Shown in pieces: positions 33,745 through 45,440 of a DNA stretch of 64,000 nucleotides. Position 1 is the first letter of the stretch. Each line of letters starts with the position of its first letter. The position numbers were made by a program, and so were the translations under genes. A model generated the notes under the pieces. It had not been told where the DNA came from, ran no database searches, and worked only from the letters and a program-made list of their open reading frames with translations. The DNA is from Pholiota molesta (lineage: Eukaryota; Basidiomycota; Agaricomycetes; Agaricales; Strophariaceae). The stretch covers positions 62,001-126,000 of the forward strand of contig JACGCK010000068.1 in the NCBI GenBank assembly GCA_014925825.1, given 5' to 3'.

Positions 33745-34507
33745 GGACATAGGATCTGCGGTTGCGGGCCGATGCTTTGCACGGCAATACGCGTCCTTGT
33801 TTTTTGTTTCCAACCTTCTCATTAGTTGCAAGTATCAAAAGTATAGCAATACTATCAGACTTCTATTCTACCACACCCATAGCAGCCCTACACGGTACAG
33901 GAAACGAAATCTAAGGTTCATTCGTAACAGGAGGTTAAGGAGGGCGGCGGCAAGGCGACAGACAAGCGCTGGCATGTGTGTGATTCGTGGAAATGGATGG
34001 AGAGGGTGAAAAGGACGGGCGCTGGCAGACAGAGCCTGAGGTTGTCACCGGGTAGGGTGACTGACTCGCTCTTGAGGTTGCGCGCCTGCGCCGCTGCTCC
34101 TGCCCGCCGCATCCCGTTCGTCCTCGCTTTCCCTTGACCAACAAACAAGGGCGGCGCTCGCAGCCTTCAGAGCCTGCGCCGCCATTCACACTTGTTAGGC
34201 CCTGCTTTCGTGACGAACGAGCATGGCTCATTCGTGTGTCTGCGCCGCCGCCTTGGACTTGAATAGATTTTTGGGTTAGCCTCGTGCTCATCAAACGTGT
34301 TCGCAAGCAAGCCATCGACATGCATGCATTCTGTGAGAGTCGCCGAATGTCCAAACGTACACGGAACATACACCACTACAGATACTCGAGTACAGAGTAT
34401 AGTAAACAAATTAAGAAGATACACTACGAATGTCCCAATGATTCCTATGCGAAAGGTCCGTTACACTATGCGATGGCATCGAATGTCCAAAATAACTGAT
34501 TGTCTGT
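33745..34507. other. Intergenic region between TatD and the DUF7137 gene
   Basis: 3' flanks of two convergent genes. 33930-34260 is locally GC-rich with GCGCCTGCGCCGC and GAGCCTGCGCCGCC near-repeats. No gene or RNA feature was seen. Confidence 0.4.
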
Positions 34508-35321
34508 TCATCTCGCAGTGTTTCGAAGTAAATGGAAGCCGGAGAACACAGAGATAAAAATAGTCACGACCAGACTGACAAAAGCAGGATGCGCAGTAAA
34601 GGCCACCACGCCGCTGCTGCACTCCGAGCACGTCCAGCCTGTGTTTCAGATAAAAGAAGAAACCAGTGATCAGCGAGCGCATCCCCCCACGCAACCAACA
34701 ACAGCGCTATCGCTCACCATCCGCGAGGGGCGTGTACGACTGGGGCGTGTACATCGCGAACCTCAGCGCGCTGTTCTCCTGCATGAACCCGGGCTTGATC
34801 GACGCGCCGGGCCCGCGGTCGTCCCAGATGTTCAGCGTGTACGACGCCTGCGCGAGCGGGTTGTCCGGGTTCGCCTGCTGGTACGCGCCCAGATCCCACA
34901 CGACCTGCGTCGCCGCCCCCGGGATGACGCCGTCCGTCGGCCCGACGGGGTACGTGTTCCCGTTGTCGCACACCGCGGACACGGTCAGGGACGTGGGCGT
35001 GGCGATGACGGAGGTGAAGTTCCACGCGAAGGTGATCATCTCGCCCGGGGCGATCTTGAAGAAGGACGTCGCGGTCTGCTGTGGCTGTGTGATGGTGATC
35101 CCGCCCGCGGCGGCGGTGATGGGGATCGGGGCGAAGCTCGAGCTGCTCGAGCTCCCGGCTTGCCCGCCGGTGCTGGAGGCTTGGAGCAGCTGCCCGCCGC
35201 TGGTGCTGGAGGCGGCCAGCTGCCTCCCGCTGGTGCTGGCGCCGCCGTTCGAGCTGCTTGCGGGCGGCTGACTGTTTGAGTTTGCGGGCTGTTGGCTGTT
35301 TGATGGGGCGGGGGTGGCCAT
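34508..35321 (-). CDS. DUF7137-type protein with C-terminal membrane anchor
   Basis: Exons 34718-35321 and 34508-34638 join in phase across a GTGAGC...CACAG intron, giving about 244 residues. The first 75 residues are Ser/Gly/Gln/Asn-rich low complexity. Residues about 75-205 form the conserved fungal domain: GGITITQPQQTATSFFKIAP, ITFAWNFTSV, TVSAVCDNGNTYPVGP, QVVWDLGAYQQANPDNPL and SYTLNIWDDRGPGASIKPG, then RFAMYTPQSYTPLADG. The second exon adds WTCSECSSG and a hydrophobic helix (HPAFVSLVVTIFISVFSGFH) before a short basic end. The domain suggests a cell-surface or ER protein of unknown role. I see no clear N-terminal signal peptide at the chosen ATG, so an extra 5' exon is possible, although none was found. 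Without splicing the frame would stop at 34707 and lose the anchor. Confidence 0.85.
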
Positions 35322-35468
35322 GGTGTGGGGAGGGTTTCGGTCGAGTGGGGTGGTCGTCGGGGGAGGTCGTGGAACGGAAGAGAGGTGTAGACCTGCGATG
35401 AGAAATCCGATGTGTGCCGGCGGAGAGCAGCTTCGGCCGCGTGTGCTGTCCGTCTGCTTTCCATGCCC

Positions 35469-35476
35469 TATTTATA
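35469..35476 (-). promoter_or_regulatory. Probable TATA box of the DUF7137 gene
   Basis: TATAAATA on the minus strand, about 148 nt upstream of the ATG at 35321. It is the only good core-promoter match in the upstream 300 bp. Confidence 0.45.
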
Positions 35477-36115
35477 GATAGGCTATTTTTGAAAGTGCGC
35501 GTCATTGAGCAGTGATTGCGCCACGCAGAAAACATACCGACATTCTGTCTTCCAGCCTCCAGGTACATACGCTCAGTGATAACGGCAGTGCTTATGGAAC
35601 ATATGCTAAACACGGCACTGAAATACTGTACAGTGTTTATTCTAAAATTTATCTCATTCGCGCCCAACAAAGCAGGTAAGGTCTAAATTTATAAGGACGG
35701 TCAAAGAGATAGTCATATGATAGGTAAACCCATGTAAGTACTCTTCAGGTGATAATATAATAGTAATGACCATCCCGCTTCGCCGATGTACGGTGATTGT
35801 TTTCTTCTCCGAATCCATCAACTCCTGCTACACTTTGATATTGCGTGCACTGCTGCTTTGACTGATAGACTGAAAGAGCAACTACACTCAAGCAGGTTTT
35901 GGGGGAATCCAAGTTGAAAATCCGGAACTGACATATCCAATTCTACTCTCATGATGCAATAAGAAATGGTTTCCTCCAACTGCCGTAAATGTTGGCGATG
36001 GTAAAGGATGCGCCCACTGAACTTGAATAACAATGCGGTAGACTTGACTTTGATCTTCATGGCGTCGATATGCTGGGCACGGGCAGAAGGCAGTGTGCCA
36101 GCAGCGAGCGGAAGT
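35477..36115. other. Upstream flank of the DUF7137 gene, no gene seen
   Basis: AT-rich intergenic DNA. A minus-strand frame of 80 codons at 35818-36060 has no family resemblance and no splice context, and I do not call it a gene. Confidence 0.4.
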
Positions 36116-36255
36116 GTGTGCGTGAGAGTGCGTGAGGGTGCGTGAGAATGAGTGGATAACGAGTGAAGGTGAGTGGCAAGTGAGTGGATGACGAGTGAGA
36201 CGAAGTGAACGATGAGTGAGGGCGAATGAGTGCGTCAGTGAGTGGTACGTGTTGA
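36116..36255. repeat. GTGAGTG-type minisatellite, block 1
   Basis: Irregular repetition of GTGCGTGAG/GTGAGTGG/ACGAGTGA units, about 7-12 bp each. Same sequence class as the blocks at 36830-37095 and 37590-37650. Confidence 0.7.
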
Positions 36256-36829
36256 AGCTTTGCAGGATGATCGATACTGAGCGCTAGGGTCAAGACCAAG
36301 CCGACGACCTTTGTACGGGCCTCTATTATAATACTACCCCAGGAGGTCAGAGAACGTTGAAATACATAATATTCAAATTAATTGTCGAATAGTAGGTAAT
36401 GAATGGTGAACGGCCGTCGAACTCCGCACACGTCGACCGCCCCGTCCTCCGCGCCCTCCGTCGCTGACTGCGTCGCCATCTGCGCGGGCCGCACTCGCAT
36501 CGGTGCGCCGCGTCGAGCGCTTGTTGTTTGCGCGGCTCGAGCGGAGCACGGTACGTCTGCTGCTCACGGAAGGGCGGCGGTCGGGCTCGGTACGTCTGCT
36601 ACTGTCGAAGGCACGGCGGTGACGTGGTGCAGCAACGCCTCCGCGAGTGGTTCCGGGGTTGGTGTTGGTGTCGTGGAACGCGTGGAATTTGACAATGTCC
36701 ATTGTCGACTCACCGACAAGCGCAAAACAAACGTCATTTACATTCCAAACTCGAACAAAATTTCCATTATAATCATTATACAGTCATATAAGTGCGAGTT
36801 TGAGAATGTAACTATGTAATTGTTGGTGA
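36256..36829. other. Stretch between the two minisatellite blocks
   Basis: A plus-strand frame at 36403-36819 (138 codons) is Ala/Ser/Arg-rich and GC-rich without family resemblance. I treat it as chance coding potential. Confidence 0.3.
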
Positions 36830-37095
36830 AATACAAGTGAGTGAGTGCAAATGCAGATAAAATATAAGTGAGGGAGTGTAAGTGAAGGGTAAATACAAGT
36901 GAGTGATAAGTGCACTTACTTCTAGATAGATGAGTGATAGACGAGTGAGGATGAGTGGGGATATATAAGAGTGCGTGAGGGTGCGTGAGGGTGCGTGAAG
37001 GTGCGTGAGAGTGCGTGAGAGTGCGTGAGTGCGTGAGCAAAAGTGAGTGAGAGTGCGTGAAGGTGCGTGAGGGTGCGTGAAGAGTGCGCGAGATT
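36830..37095. repeat. GTGCGTGAGG minisatellite, block 2
   Basis: The core at 36969-37092 has about a dozen near-perfect 10-bp units (GTGCGTGAGG/GTGCGTGAGA). On both sides the repetition decays into GTGAGTGAG and AAGTGAGTG. The DNA is purine/GT-rich on the plus strand. Each unit contains a near-consensus 5' splice-site-like string (GTGAG). Confidence 0.85.
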
Positions 37096-40000
37096 CAATG
37101 CAAGTATGGGAGGGATACAGTGTGGCACGTACACGCCTGTAGAGCATCTAAAGTTGTATACTCGCAACCTGACATGTAATTCACACCATTCACACACACA
37201 AAGGGTAATTTAGGCTGCGCTGAGTGCCTCCAAGCACCTTGCTTGCCCGACGACGCTTTCCAGACCCAAACCTTTATAGACTTGAATGTGTTTCGACGAC
37301 ATTCATCACGAGCTGTCGCAGTATGCGCCTGCGGGACTCAGTGTACTTAACTGTACTCGAAGAACAAATGAATATCCCTTACACTTATATAACCTGGAGG
37401 TGCCTCATTTGTTAAGATAACAGTTTTTGAGGGTAGCTATATATGTATAGAATCGATGGAGAACAATTATATACTACCCATATCTCTTGTGCAGTTTTCG
37501 CGCGGTGATTTTGCAATGGGAGGTGTAGTTGAGACGGTGGGAACTTGCTGTCGAACGGCAGCCGAGCTGGGGTCAGTGCCGGCCGAAAAAGTGAGTGAGG
37601 TGAGTGAGCGCGAGTCGAAAATGAGTGAAAATGAGTGCACGCTCACGCACCTCACTGATGGGCCACTGCCTTTTCTCATTGCCCAATGAATCAGACTTCA
37701 GAGTTTTAAATTTTCGGATTCTTTCGAGTCAGTAGTCACTTAAAACTAGGTTGCGAAGGCGATGAGAATACGAACACGCCTCTAGACGCATTACATAGGT
37801 TTCCAAGACATCAACGCCCGGATACTCTTGTAAACGTTGGGTCATACATGTATCAAAACGACGTCAAGCCAAGCTTCATAAAAAAATAGTACCCTATAGT
37901 ACCGGAAGCTTGGTCACAGTTACCGTCTAGCCGGTCCATGACTATGTAGCCATGATATAATCAAAGACATTAATGCAGTGTATAGTATATACAACATCAA
38001 AACACACCGTAGGCGAGCCTCAAAGTGGTCAGTTAAATGGCGTTAACTCTTGGTGAACCCAAAGGTTTATCGGACCTTATCAGACGAGCCAATATAGTGA
38101 TAACATGTGAATAACATAGCTGGGTGAGCTCAAGCGTGTAGAAATTTTCAGGAAGCTATTCGTCCAATGGCTTTGAAGTACCTGTTCTTCCGGACGACGA
38201 GTCAGAGACCGACGGCCTACCCACAGGCTTCATAATACAGACAACCCCGTAAGTAGCAGCCATGCCTCCTTGCAAGGCCGTAATTACGCCCAACAAGATC
38301 CGCAGGTCGCGGTCTCGGCCACCAGAAATGCATACCATACAGACGCCCAGACCTGTGCTGAGGTTGAGGCTCACATAGGGCTATATGTCTGCGGAATAAA
38401 ATTACGGTCACTGAAACGGCCACAAGCGCCGAGGAGGACGCCGCTTCGCACACAAGTGTGCAGCAGGTCAGGCCGCAATGGTACTTGCGCATCTGGCGGA
38501 GATAAATCAACAAAAGAAAATGTTTTAAAGATTCTTACATGAGCTTTCGGGACGTCCGCCGAAGTCTTTGATAAAGCGCCGACCAGGTGGAAGTAATGCT
38601 CTCAGTTCATAGCATTCTTCAAGTTCCATTAAAAGCTTCAGTAGGTTTTGACAGGCTACAGAGACAGATATAACGCGCATTCAGCATGTGGCTTATGGAA
38701 TGCGTAAGGACATGGATGGAGCAGGGGGCCGCTTAAAGAAGCGAATATGTACAGAGATGAAAACTACGATGTTGTTCGTATGAATTTGTTCGATCCTTTG
38801 AGCTAGGAAGCATGTAGATTGGATTAAGCGTCTTATGGGCGGGCTCATCAGGTGTTATTTAGGTATTCAATCGATTGCTGTTAACCAAGGTAGGGTAGGG
38901 TACTAGCGTAGGGTAGGTAGGGTAGGGTAAGTTTACTACATGTGCGACTTCTTCAAACAAGTTTTGCAGCTGTACACGCTTATGCCGCAGTTCTCGAACA
39001 ACAAATCGTTCGATCCAGACGCAAGCGGATAAAAGATGACTACATATCTCTATAATTTAATGTTTGCTGTATCCAATGGGCAGCAGACGTCAGATGTAAC
39101 ATCTATGTGGGGTTGGAACATGATCAGCCTCACCCCGTGTGGTAGGGAGCCATATCGTGCTCAATATATTGCAATGGTGACGGTTTCAAAGAAGCTAAGG
39201 AATCATAACATGAAATACACATGTCTATAAAAGCGTCCGTTTGAATATGAGCGTTGGGTAGGAAAATACAAACCTAGAACTTACGGAAATCCGCGCCGTT
39301 TCCTGCTCACATGCTTCACTTACGGACAAAATGTCGCCATATTTTACGACATGCCAAAGGTGGGCGATGAGAATTCAGAAGCCAAGATTATGAGAAATGA
39401 AGGTAGTGACAGAAACTCGAGTAAAATGTTTACAATCGAGACCATGCCCCTCCTCAATAGAAAGAGTGATTACATGAAATCCTGGAGGCTGGAGGTACTT
39501 ACTATTGCAGAAAACAGTACTTGGAAGAATCAGAGGTAAACATATTGAGAATTTGACATGACATTTCGGACGCATTAAGGTTCTATCTAAACAAGGATCG
39601 TCATATGATAGGTTGATAATGGGTGCGATAATCAATAACATACACTTCATCTCAGAAAAAAAATCAGACACCAGAGACATCAGCGACGAAGCCGCGGATG
39701 GTCTAGACTCTATGACGTGCACGCGCTCAGCAAATGAAAGGAGTCCCACCTGCAGTTGTAATTCTCCACGAATCAATACAAATCCCAAATAACTCGATAG
39801 CAAAGAGGAAGTCGTGATGGGTTTGAGCTGGTATACCTATCCCCGCAAGGATCAGAAATATCGTTCCCAAACTATAGAGATTGAAGCTTACCGAATCCGC
39901 CCAACACAACACCAATGATGTACAGCTCGTTAGCTGCACTATGAATTTGTTTCGATAACTGCATGGCTTCAATATACTCAGGCAACGCAGAGCTGGGAAC

Positions 40001-40795
40001 GAGAAAATTGGGACAGCCGCAAAAATACAGCCGCTTGCCTTGTACAAGTAGACAACAGTACCTGGAATGCAACACGCGACAGACGATAATAACTTTCCAT
40101 TTGCGTATAACCTACGCAGACATGAATATGCGCTAATGTCCAATATGTTGGTTCCAAGTACACGAAACGGGTATCACCAACATCTAGTCGCATATACCTC
40201 ATTTTACGACTGAACGGGGAAATCTTGATATCCCAGACATGCATGCCGTCCCAGTGTAACCTGTCCAGCATTTTACCCTGATGTAAGAATTGAACCACAT
40301 ACCGCATTCCAATAAACCAGACCGGTGTATCCTTGCTTATTCCAGCTTAGTTTCGCAGCTGTGAGCAGCTATAGTGCATAAGTGGCATTAAGATTAACCC
40401 GCAGAGGATCGACGTTGCCCTATCAGCCGCCAGCGCTGAAGTGCTGAAGCCTGAGATATTGCTGAGATAGACCGAAAAAAAGCCGAAAAAGCGGGAGTGG
40501 TGAAGACGACACAAGACAAGTTGGCAAAGAATGATATCGAAATAAGGAAATAAGAATCAAGCACATTTATGACAAGACTCGGAGTGGTTTCAACAATAAT
40601 AAAAAGGAAAACAAAGCGACTCTGAATTGTTGCTGATTTTCATTTGATGCCGATTCCCGAAATCGGAATTTGAACTGGCACGTGCAAATTAGCGTGATGT
40701 AACCTGATGTAACGTTCTTGGATTCTGTCGCGATCTGTTTTCGCCGCTTCTTCGTGGGGTATAGTGCAGGGCAAAAGGACTTATATGAGACGGCG
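37096..40795. other. Gene-poor region with weak minus-strand frames
   Basis: No complete gene. Minus-strand frames with hydrophobic runs occur at 38156-38513 (ALVAVSVTVILF) and at 39727-40307 (SLGTIFLILAGIGI). They might be pieces of a membrane-protein gene, but I could not build a continuous product with sensible splice sites. 37590-37650 has a short GTGAGTGAG block. The rest shows neither repeats nor RNA genes that I can recognise. Confidence 0.3.
38889..38934. repeat. TAGGG-type short tandem tract
   Basis: Eight or so TAGGG units in GGTAGGGTAGGGTA runs with interruptions. The unit is 5 bp and not the 6-bp TTAGGG of fungal telomeres. Confidence 0.7.
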
Positions 40796-41109
40796 CATGC
40801 AAGCCAAACACACACGGTACATGCCGCCAAACACACACGGTGCATGCAGCTATGGAGCACCCGGGACATAGCTACCTTAGTCATACTAGTACTACACTGC
40901 ACGCAAGTAGATTATAGATTAGAAAATACAAAAACAGGCCATATGAATGCCCTGGTATGCACGCTGCGCAGGATCCACAGGAACAATGCGACGCGTCGGC
41001 ATGGTGCATGCGCACTAGGCGCGCAAACCAGAGAATAAGAAAATAAAACCTAGTAAATAATCAAGATAGAGTATACAGCAGATAGAATAATGGTATATGT
41101 ATATGCATA

Positions 41110-41960
41110 GATGGGCCACGCAAGCGATCCGGTGCATATAAACTGGATGGAGGATGCGCGAGCGATCCAGTATATATACACTGGATGGAGCCCGCGCGAG
41201 CTATCCAGCGTACATATACCAGATTGACGCCGCGCAGCTGGTCGCGTGAGCCATCCAGTATATATACACTGGATCGCCTGCGCCGCCTCCATCCAGTGTA
41301 TGTATACTGGATCACGCGCGGCGTCAATCCAGTGTATATATACTGGATTGACGCCGCGCGGCTGCGCGATCCAGTGTACATACCGCGCGGCTGATCATGG
41401 AGGCCGCGTGAGCCATCCAGTACATATACACTGGATCGCTTGTGCCCGCCTCCATCCAGTGTATGCATACTGGATCGCGCGCGGCGTCAATCCAGTGTAT
41501 ATATACTGGATTGATGCCGCGCGGTTGCGCGAAGCAATCCGGTAAATATTCACCGGAATGGTGCCGCACGAGCAATCCAGTGAATATATACTGGAATTGC
41601 GCCCGCGCGTATGGGCAATGCTGCGCGTGCGCTGGCGTTCGATATTGCAGTGCGTTCGCTCGTTGGCATATGATATCATGAATAAAATAACTGCTATGGC
41701 GGCGCTCGGATGCGCGCGAGCGCACGCGCCGCATTATCCCATGCCAGCGCGGGCAACATTCCAGTGAATATCCACTGGATTGCTCGTGCGGCACCGATCC
41801 AGTGAATTCGCACTGGATGTGTGCAGTATACCACATCCAGTGAAATTTCACTAGATGTGTGCCCGCTGTACACATCTGGTGAAATTTCACTGGATGTGCG
41901 CAGAATACCGAATCCAGTGTTATTTCACTGGATTGTCCGCCAACACCGGTGTTTCCACTC
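41110..41960. repeat. Array of small palindromes, left arm
   Basis: About 17 copies of a 22-24 bp imperfect palindrome of the form CCAGTGnnnnnnCACTGG, flanked by AT on the left and AT or AA on the right. Starts are near 41122, 41167, 41199, 41251, 41290, 41328, 41369, 41414, 41452, 41490, 41535, 41573, 41758, 41797, 41834, 41871 and 41910, so the usual step is about 37-40 bp. Linkers between units are 12-20 bp and GC-rich (GCTCGTGCGGCACCG type). The centre of each unit is AT-rich (TATATA, AATTTC, GATATT). A gap at 41600-41755 contains GC-rich sequence without units and has a counterpart in the right arm. Confidence 0.92.
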
Positions 41961-43185
41961 AACATCCCGCCGTGGGATATTGCCTAATTAGGGTGCGCGC
42001 TCCACCGACTGATGCGCGTGTGCGCATCCATCCTCCTGCCTGTTGGCACAGAGAATGGGCTCCAGTTCAATCCATTTACCTTCGTTCCTCTCGAATTTTA
42101 GCACATAGATAGGCATAATATATAGGAGTACTAATATATACATATTTAACGAATACACACCAGGCTATCTATCAAAAAGAGAGGTTTCTTATGGCTGGGG
42201 AGGGGGAGCAGAGGGAGGTATATGCCTTAAACACTTGAGGACTCTTATATAAAAATATAAATAATATCTATACTATACAAGGTAATTATCTGCTGAGCTA
42301 TAGCTCCCCAGGAATTGATAGAAGTGACCCATGGGGAGATCTAGAGGGAGGGTGTTATAGGGCATGAAAGCAGAACATTACAATGCCCTCAGTGTCAACT
42401 TAATAAGTGTACATTGTATATTATACTTATTTAGCTTGATATATGCAGCCAGAAGTGCCATAGATACAATTAATCCACTCCTATTGACTTATCTACCTAT
42501 GGATACATTAGCCTATATCTCAGCACCAGACAGAAATATATTGCTAGTCTCTTTGGATTAGGGCTCTCCCATGCTCTAGCTATCTATTAATATCGCTAAA
42601 ATATAGCTAAAAAGGTTGGAACATGTAGATAAAGGCCCCTAATGAGGCTTATCATCCTGATACATATATATAATGATATATAGAATGTATATATTTATTT
42701 CTGTGGATATACCAACGTAGAATGATACTATATGGCATCTACATTAATTTCACCGAGCAATAATAATATTTTTCCGGTTGAAATGGGTCAGGAGGAGGTG
42801 AAATATGCCAAATACGTCTAAAAGACGTATTCAGCCTATAGAACTACAAATAAGTGCTCTAAAATTCTGTAAAGCTAGGATAGAATAGCCCTCATAAATA
42901 CCTACAGAATGAGCTCTTCCAAAAAATGATCTAATGATTTGGTGGAAAGATAGAAGATATTGAGTTGCTCGTTTGCGACCAGAGTATGCGACCGTATGCG
43001 ACCGTATGTAATCGTGAAATACTTGAAATACTTGAAATGACTATAAAGCTACAAATATATGTTCAGAAATTCCAAAAATTCTTGGTTAGATAGGTCTAAT
43101 GAATATCTACAAAACAAGATATGCCGGAAGAAGATTGAGCCAGAGGTGCAAACGATATGAAGAAAATATTTTGATGAGCACCATT
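41940..43185. repeat. Long inverted repeat, left arm (inner part)
   Basis: The reverse complement is found at about 43200-44290. Landmarks are CACCGGTG at 41944, GGTGCGCGCTCCACCGACTG near 41990, ATTTAACGAATACACACCAG near 42143, TGGGGAGGGGGAGCAGAGGG near 42195, GAGCTATAGCTCCCC near 42294, GGCATGAAAGCAGAACATT near 42361 and GTCTAAAAGACGTATT near 42817. The arm is AT-rich and has no long ORF. An extra partial copy of the innermost sequence (AAACAAGATATGCCGGAAGA near 43120) makes the left inner end partly duplicated. Confidence 0.92.
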
Positions 43186-43199
43186 TGAACATGATCCAA

Positions 43200-44290
43200 A
43201 CATAGTTCCATAACTGTGACTTGAGTGGTCGTGATATATTTTGATGTTCTAAACATTGTTTCTCTCATATCTTTCTAAACTCTGGCTCGATTCTTTTCCG
43301 GCGTATCTTGTTTTGTAGCGATTTATTAGGGTTATCGTATCCTAGCTTTACAGGTTCTTAAAGTACGTATTTGTAGTTCTATAGGCCAAATACGTCTTTT
43401 AGACGTCTTTGGCATGTTTCAGCTCCTCATGCCCCATTTCCACAAGCAAAATACCATTATTACTCGGTGAAATTGATGTATGTATTATTTAGTATCCTTA
43501 TACATTGTTATATCTGCTCAAATAAATTTATACATTGTATATATGTTATATATATTCATTAGGATGTTAGCCTTCAACAAGTGCCTTGATTTATGTGTTC
43601 CAACCTTTCTAGCTATATTCTACCGATATGAATAGATAGGAAGTCTTGGGAGAGCCCTAATCCAAAGAGATTAAGAAGATATCTCTCCCTGGTGCTGAGA
43701 TATAGGCCAATGTATCCACAGGTAGATAAGTCAATAGGAGGGGACTAATTGTATCTATGGCACTTCTGGCTGCATATATCAAGCTAAATAAGTATAATAT
43801 ACAATGTACACTTATTTAGTTGACACTGAGGGCATTGCAATGTTCTGCTTTCATGCCCTATAAACCCTCCCTCTAGATCTTTCCATGGGTCACTTCTATC
43901 AATTCTTGGGGAGCTATAGCTCAGCAGATAATTACCTTGTATAGTATAGATATTATTTATATTTTTATATAAGAGTCCTCAAGTGTTTAAGGCATATACC
44001 TCCCTCTGCTCCCCCTCCCCAGCCATAAGAAACCTCTCTTTTTGATAGATAGCCTGGTGTGTATTCGTTAAATATGTATATATTAATACTCCTATATATT
44101 ATGCCTATCTATGTGCTAAAATGCGAAAGGAACGAAGGTAAATGGATTGAACTGGAGCCCATTCTCTGTGCCAACAGGCAGGAGGATGGATGCGCACACG
44201 CGCATCAGTCGGTGGAGCGCGCACCCTGATTAGGCAATATCCCGCGGCAGGATGTTGAGTGGAAACACCGGTGTCGGCGGACAATCCAGT
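43200..44290. repeat. Long inverted repeat, right arm (inner part)
   Basis: Mirror of 41940-43185. Reading in reverse, the same landmarks occur in the same order at about the same spacing: AATACGTCTTTTAGACGTC near 43391, AATGTTCTGCTTTCATGCCC near 43840, GGGGAGCTATAGCTC near 43908, CCCTCTGCTCCCCCTCCCCA near 44004, CTGGTGTGTATTCGTTAAAT near 44054 and CACCGGTG at 44268. Divergence between arms is visible (point changes and small indels), so this is not a recent perfect palindrome. Confidence 0.92.
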
Positions 44291-45440
44291 GAAATGACAC
44301 TGGATTCGGTGTTCCGCGCACATCCAGTGTAAATTCACCGGATTGCTCGCGTGGCACGCATCCAGTGAAATTTCACTGAATTTGGTGTTCTGCCCACATC
44401 CAGTGTAAATTCACTGGATTGCTCGTGCGGCGCCAATCCAGAGAATATCCACTGGATTACTCGCACAGCTCCATTCCGGTGGATATTCACTGGATTGCTT
44501 GCATGGCGCCATTCCAGTGTATATCCACTGGATCGCTCGCGCGGCGCGCCGGCGCCATGCAAGTTATTCAACACACAAGCGCACGCCGGCACACGCACCC
44601 CAATGTCGCACGCGCGCGTACGCGCCGGCGCCGTATCGCCCTACGTGCGCGTACACGCTGCACTGCCCCATGCGAGCGCATGCGCTGCATTGCCCCACGC
44701 ATATGGGTGCAGTTCCAGTGAATATCCACCGGAATTGCTCGCGCAGCACTGTTCCAGTAGATTTCCACTGGATTGCTCGTGCGGCAGCAATCCAGTAAAA
44801 ATCTACTGGATTGCTCACACAGCAACATCTGGTGACCTTTCACTGGATTGCCTGCGCGGTATGCATCCAGTGCAATTTCACTGGATTTGGTGTTCTGCAC
44901 ACATCCAGTGCAGATTCACTGGATTCATCGCTTGCCGCACAATATGGTGTAAATTTACTGGAATAGCGTCTGCGCGCATGGGCCAATGTGGCGCGTGCGG
45001 CAGCGCGGCATGTACGTGCGCGTGCACTCGCGTGGCATATATAACTGCAATGGTGCCACGCGAGCGCCATCCAGTGGATATTCACTGGATTGGTGCCACC
45101 CTAGCAGTCCAGTGAATTTGCACTGGATGTACGCCATGCAAGCAATCCAGTGAATTTTCACGGGATTGGTCGCATGTGGCTCATTCAGTAGATTTCTACT
45201 GGATTGGCCATGTGGTGATGATTCAGTGTAATTGCACTGGATTCCTCGTCCATTGCGTATCCAGTATAATTCTACTGGATTCTCGCGCAGGATACATCCG
45301 GTAGAATTGCATTGGATTCCTTGCACGGCCGCATTTTGGCCAGTCCCGCGCTACATTTTCACTGGATCCCGGGCGCGGCCGCATAGCCACTGCCGCGCAC
45401 GTCGCTCATCCATCCAGTCGCACACGGCTCATCCAGTACT
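44280..45440. repeat. Array of small palindromes, right arm
   Basis: About 21-23 further copies of the CCAGTGnnnnnnCACTGG unit, starting near 44283, 44320, 44357, 44396, 44434, 44471, 44510, then after a gap 44711, 44751, 44788, 44824, 44864, 44902, 44939, and after a second gap 45066, 45105, 45140, 45180, 45218, 45256 and 45293, with broken units to 45440. Step is about 36-40 bp. Several linkers match the reverse complement of left-arm linkers, and the GC-rich gap (GCATTGCCCCACGCATATGG near 44690) matches the reverse complement of the left gap (near 41605), so the arrays are part of the same inverted repeat. Confidence 0.92.

Noticed and set aside
34500..35279. Plus-strand frame of 259 codons
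   Set aside because: It lies antisense to the DUF7137 gene, whose minus-strand frame has domain motifs and a matching second exon. The plus frame is Arg/Ala-rich shadow coding in GC-rich DNA.
34714..35670. Minus-strand frame of 318 codons
   Set aside because: It overlaps the DUF7137 gene in another frame and reads as Arg/His-rich low complexity; the recognised protein is in the other minus-strand frame.
38889..38934. Interstitial telomere
   Set aside because: The unit is TAGGG with irregular joins; fungal telomeres are normally TTAGGG, and nothing else here looks subtelomeric.
39375..40307. Minus-strand membrane-protein gene
   Set aside because: Several frames have hydrophobic runs, but I could not join them with plausible splice sites into a product matching any family I know; kept only as a weak remark.
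41110..45440. CRISPR array (regular repeats with spacers)
   Set aside because: The host is a fungus, the linkers are short and similar to each other, the repeats themselves are palindromic and divergent, and no cas-like gene is present. The units belong to a large inverted repeat.
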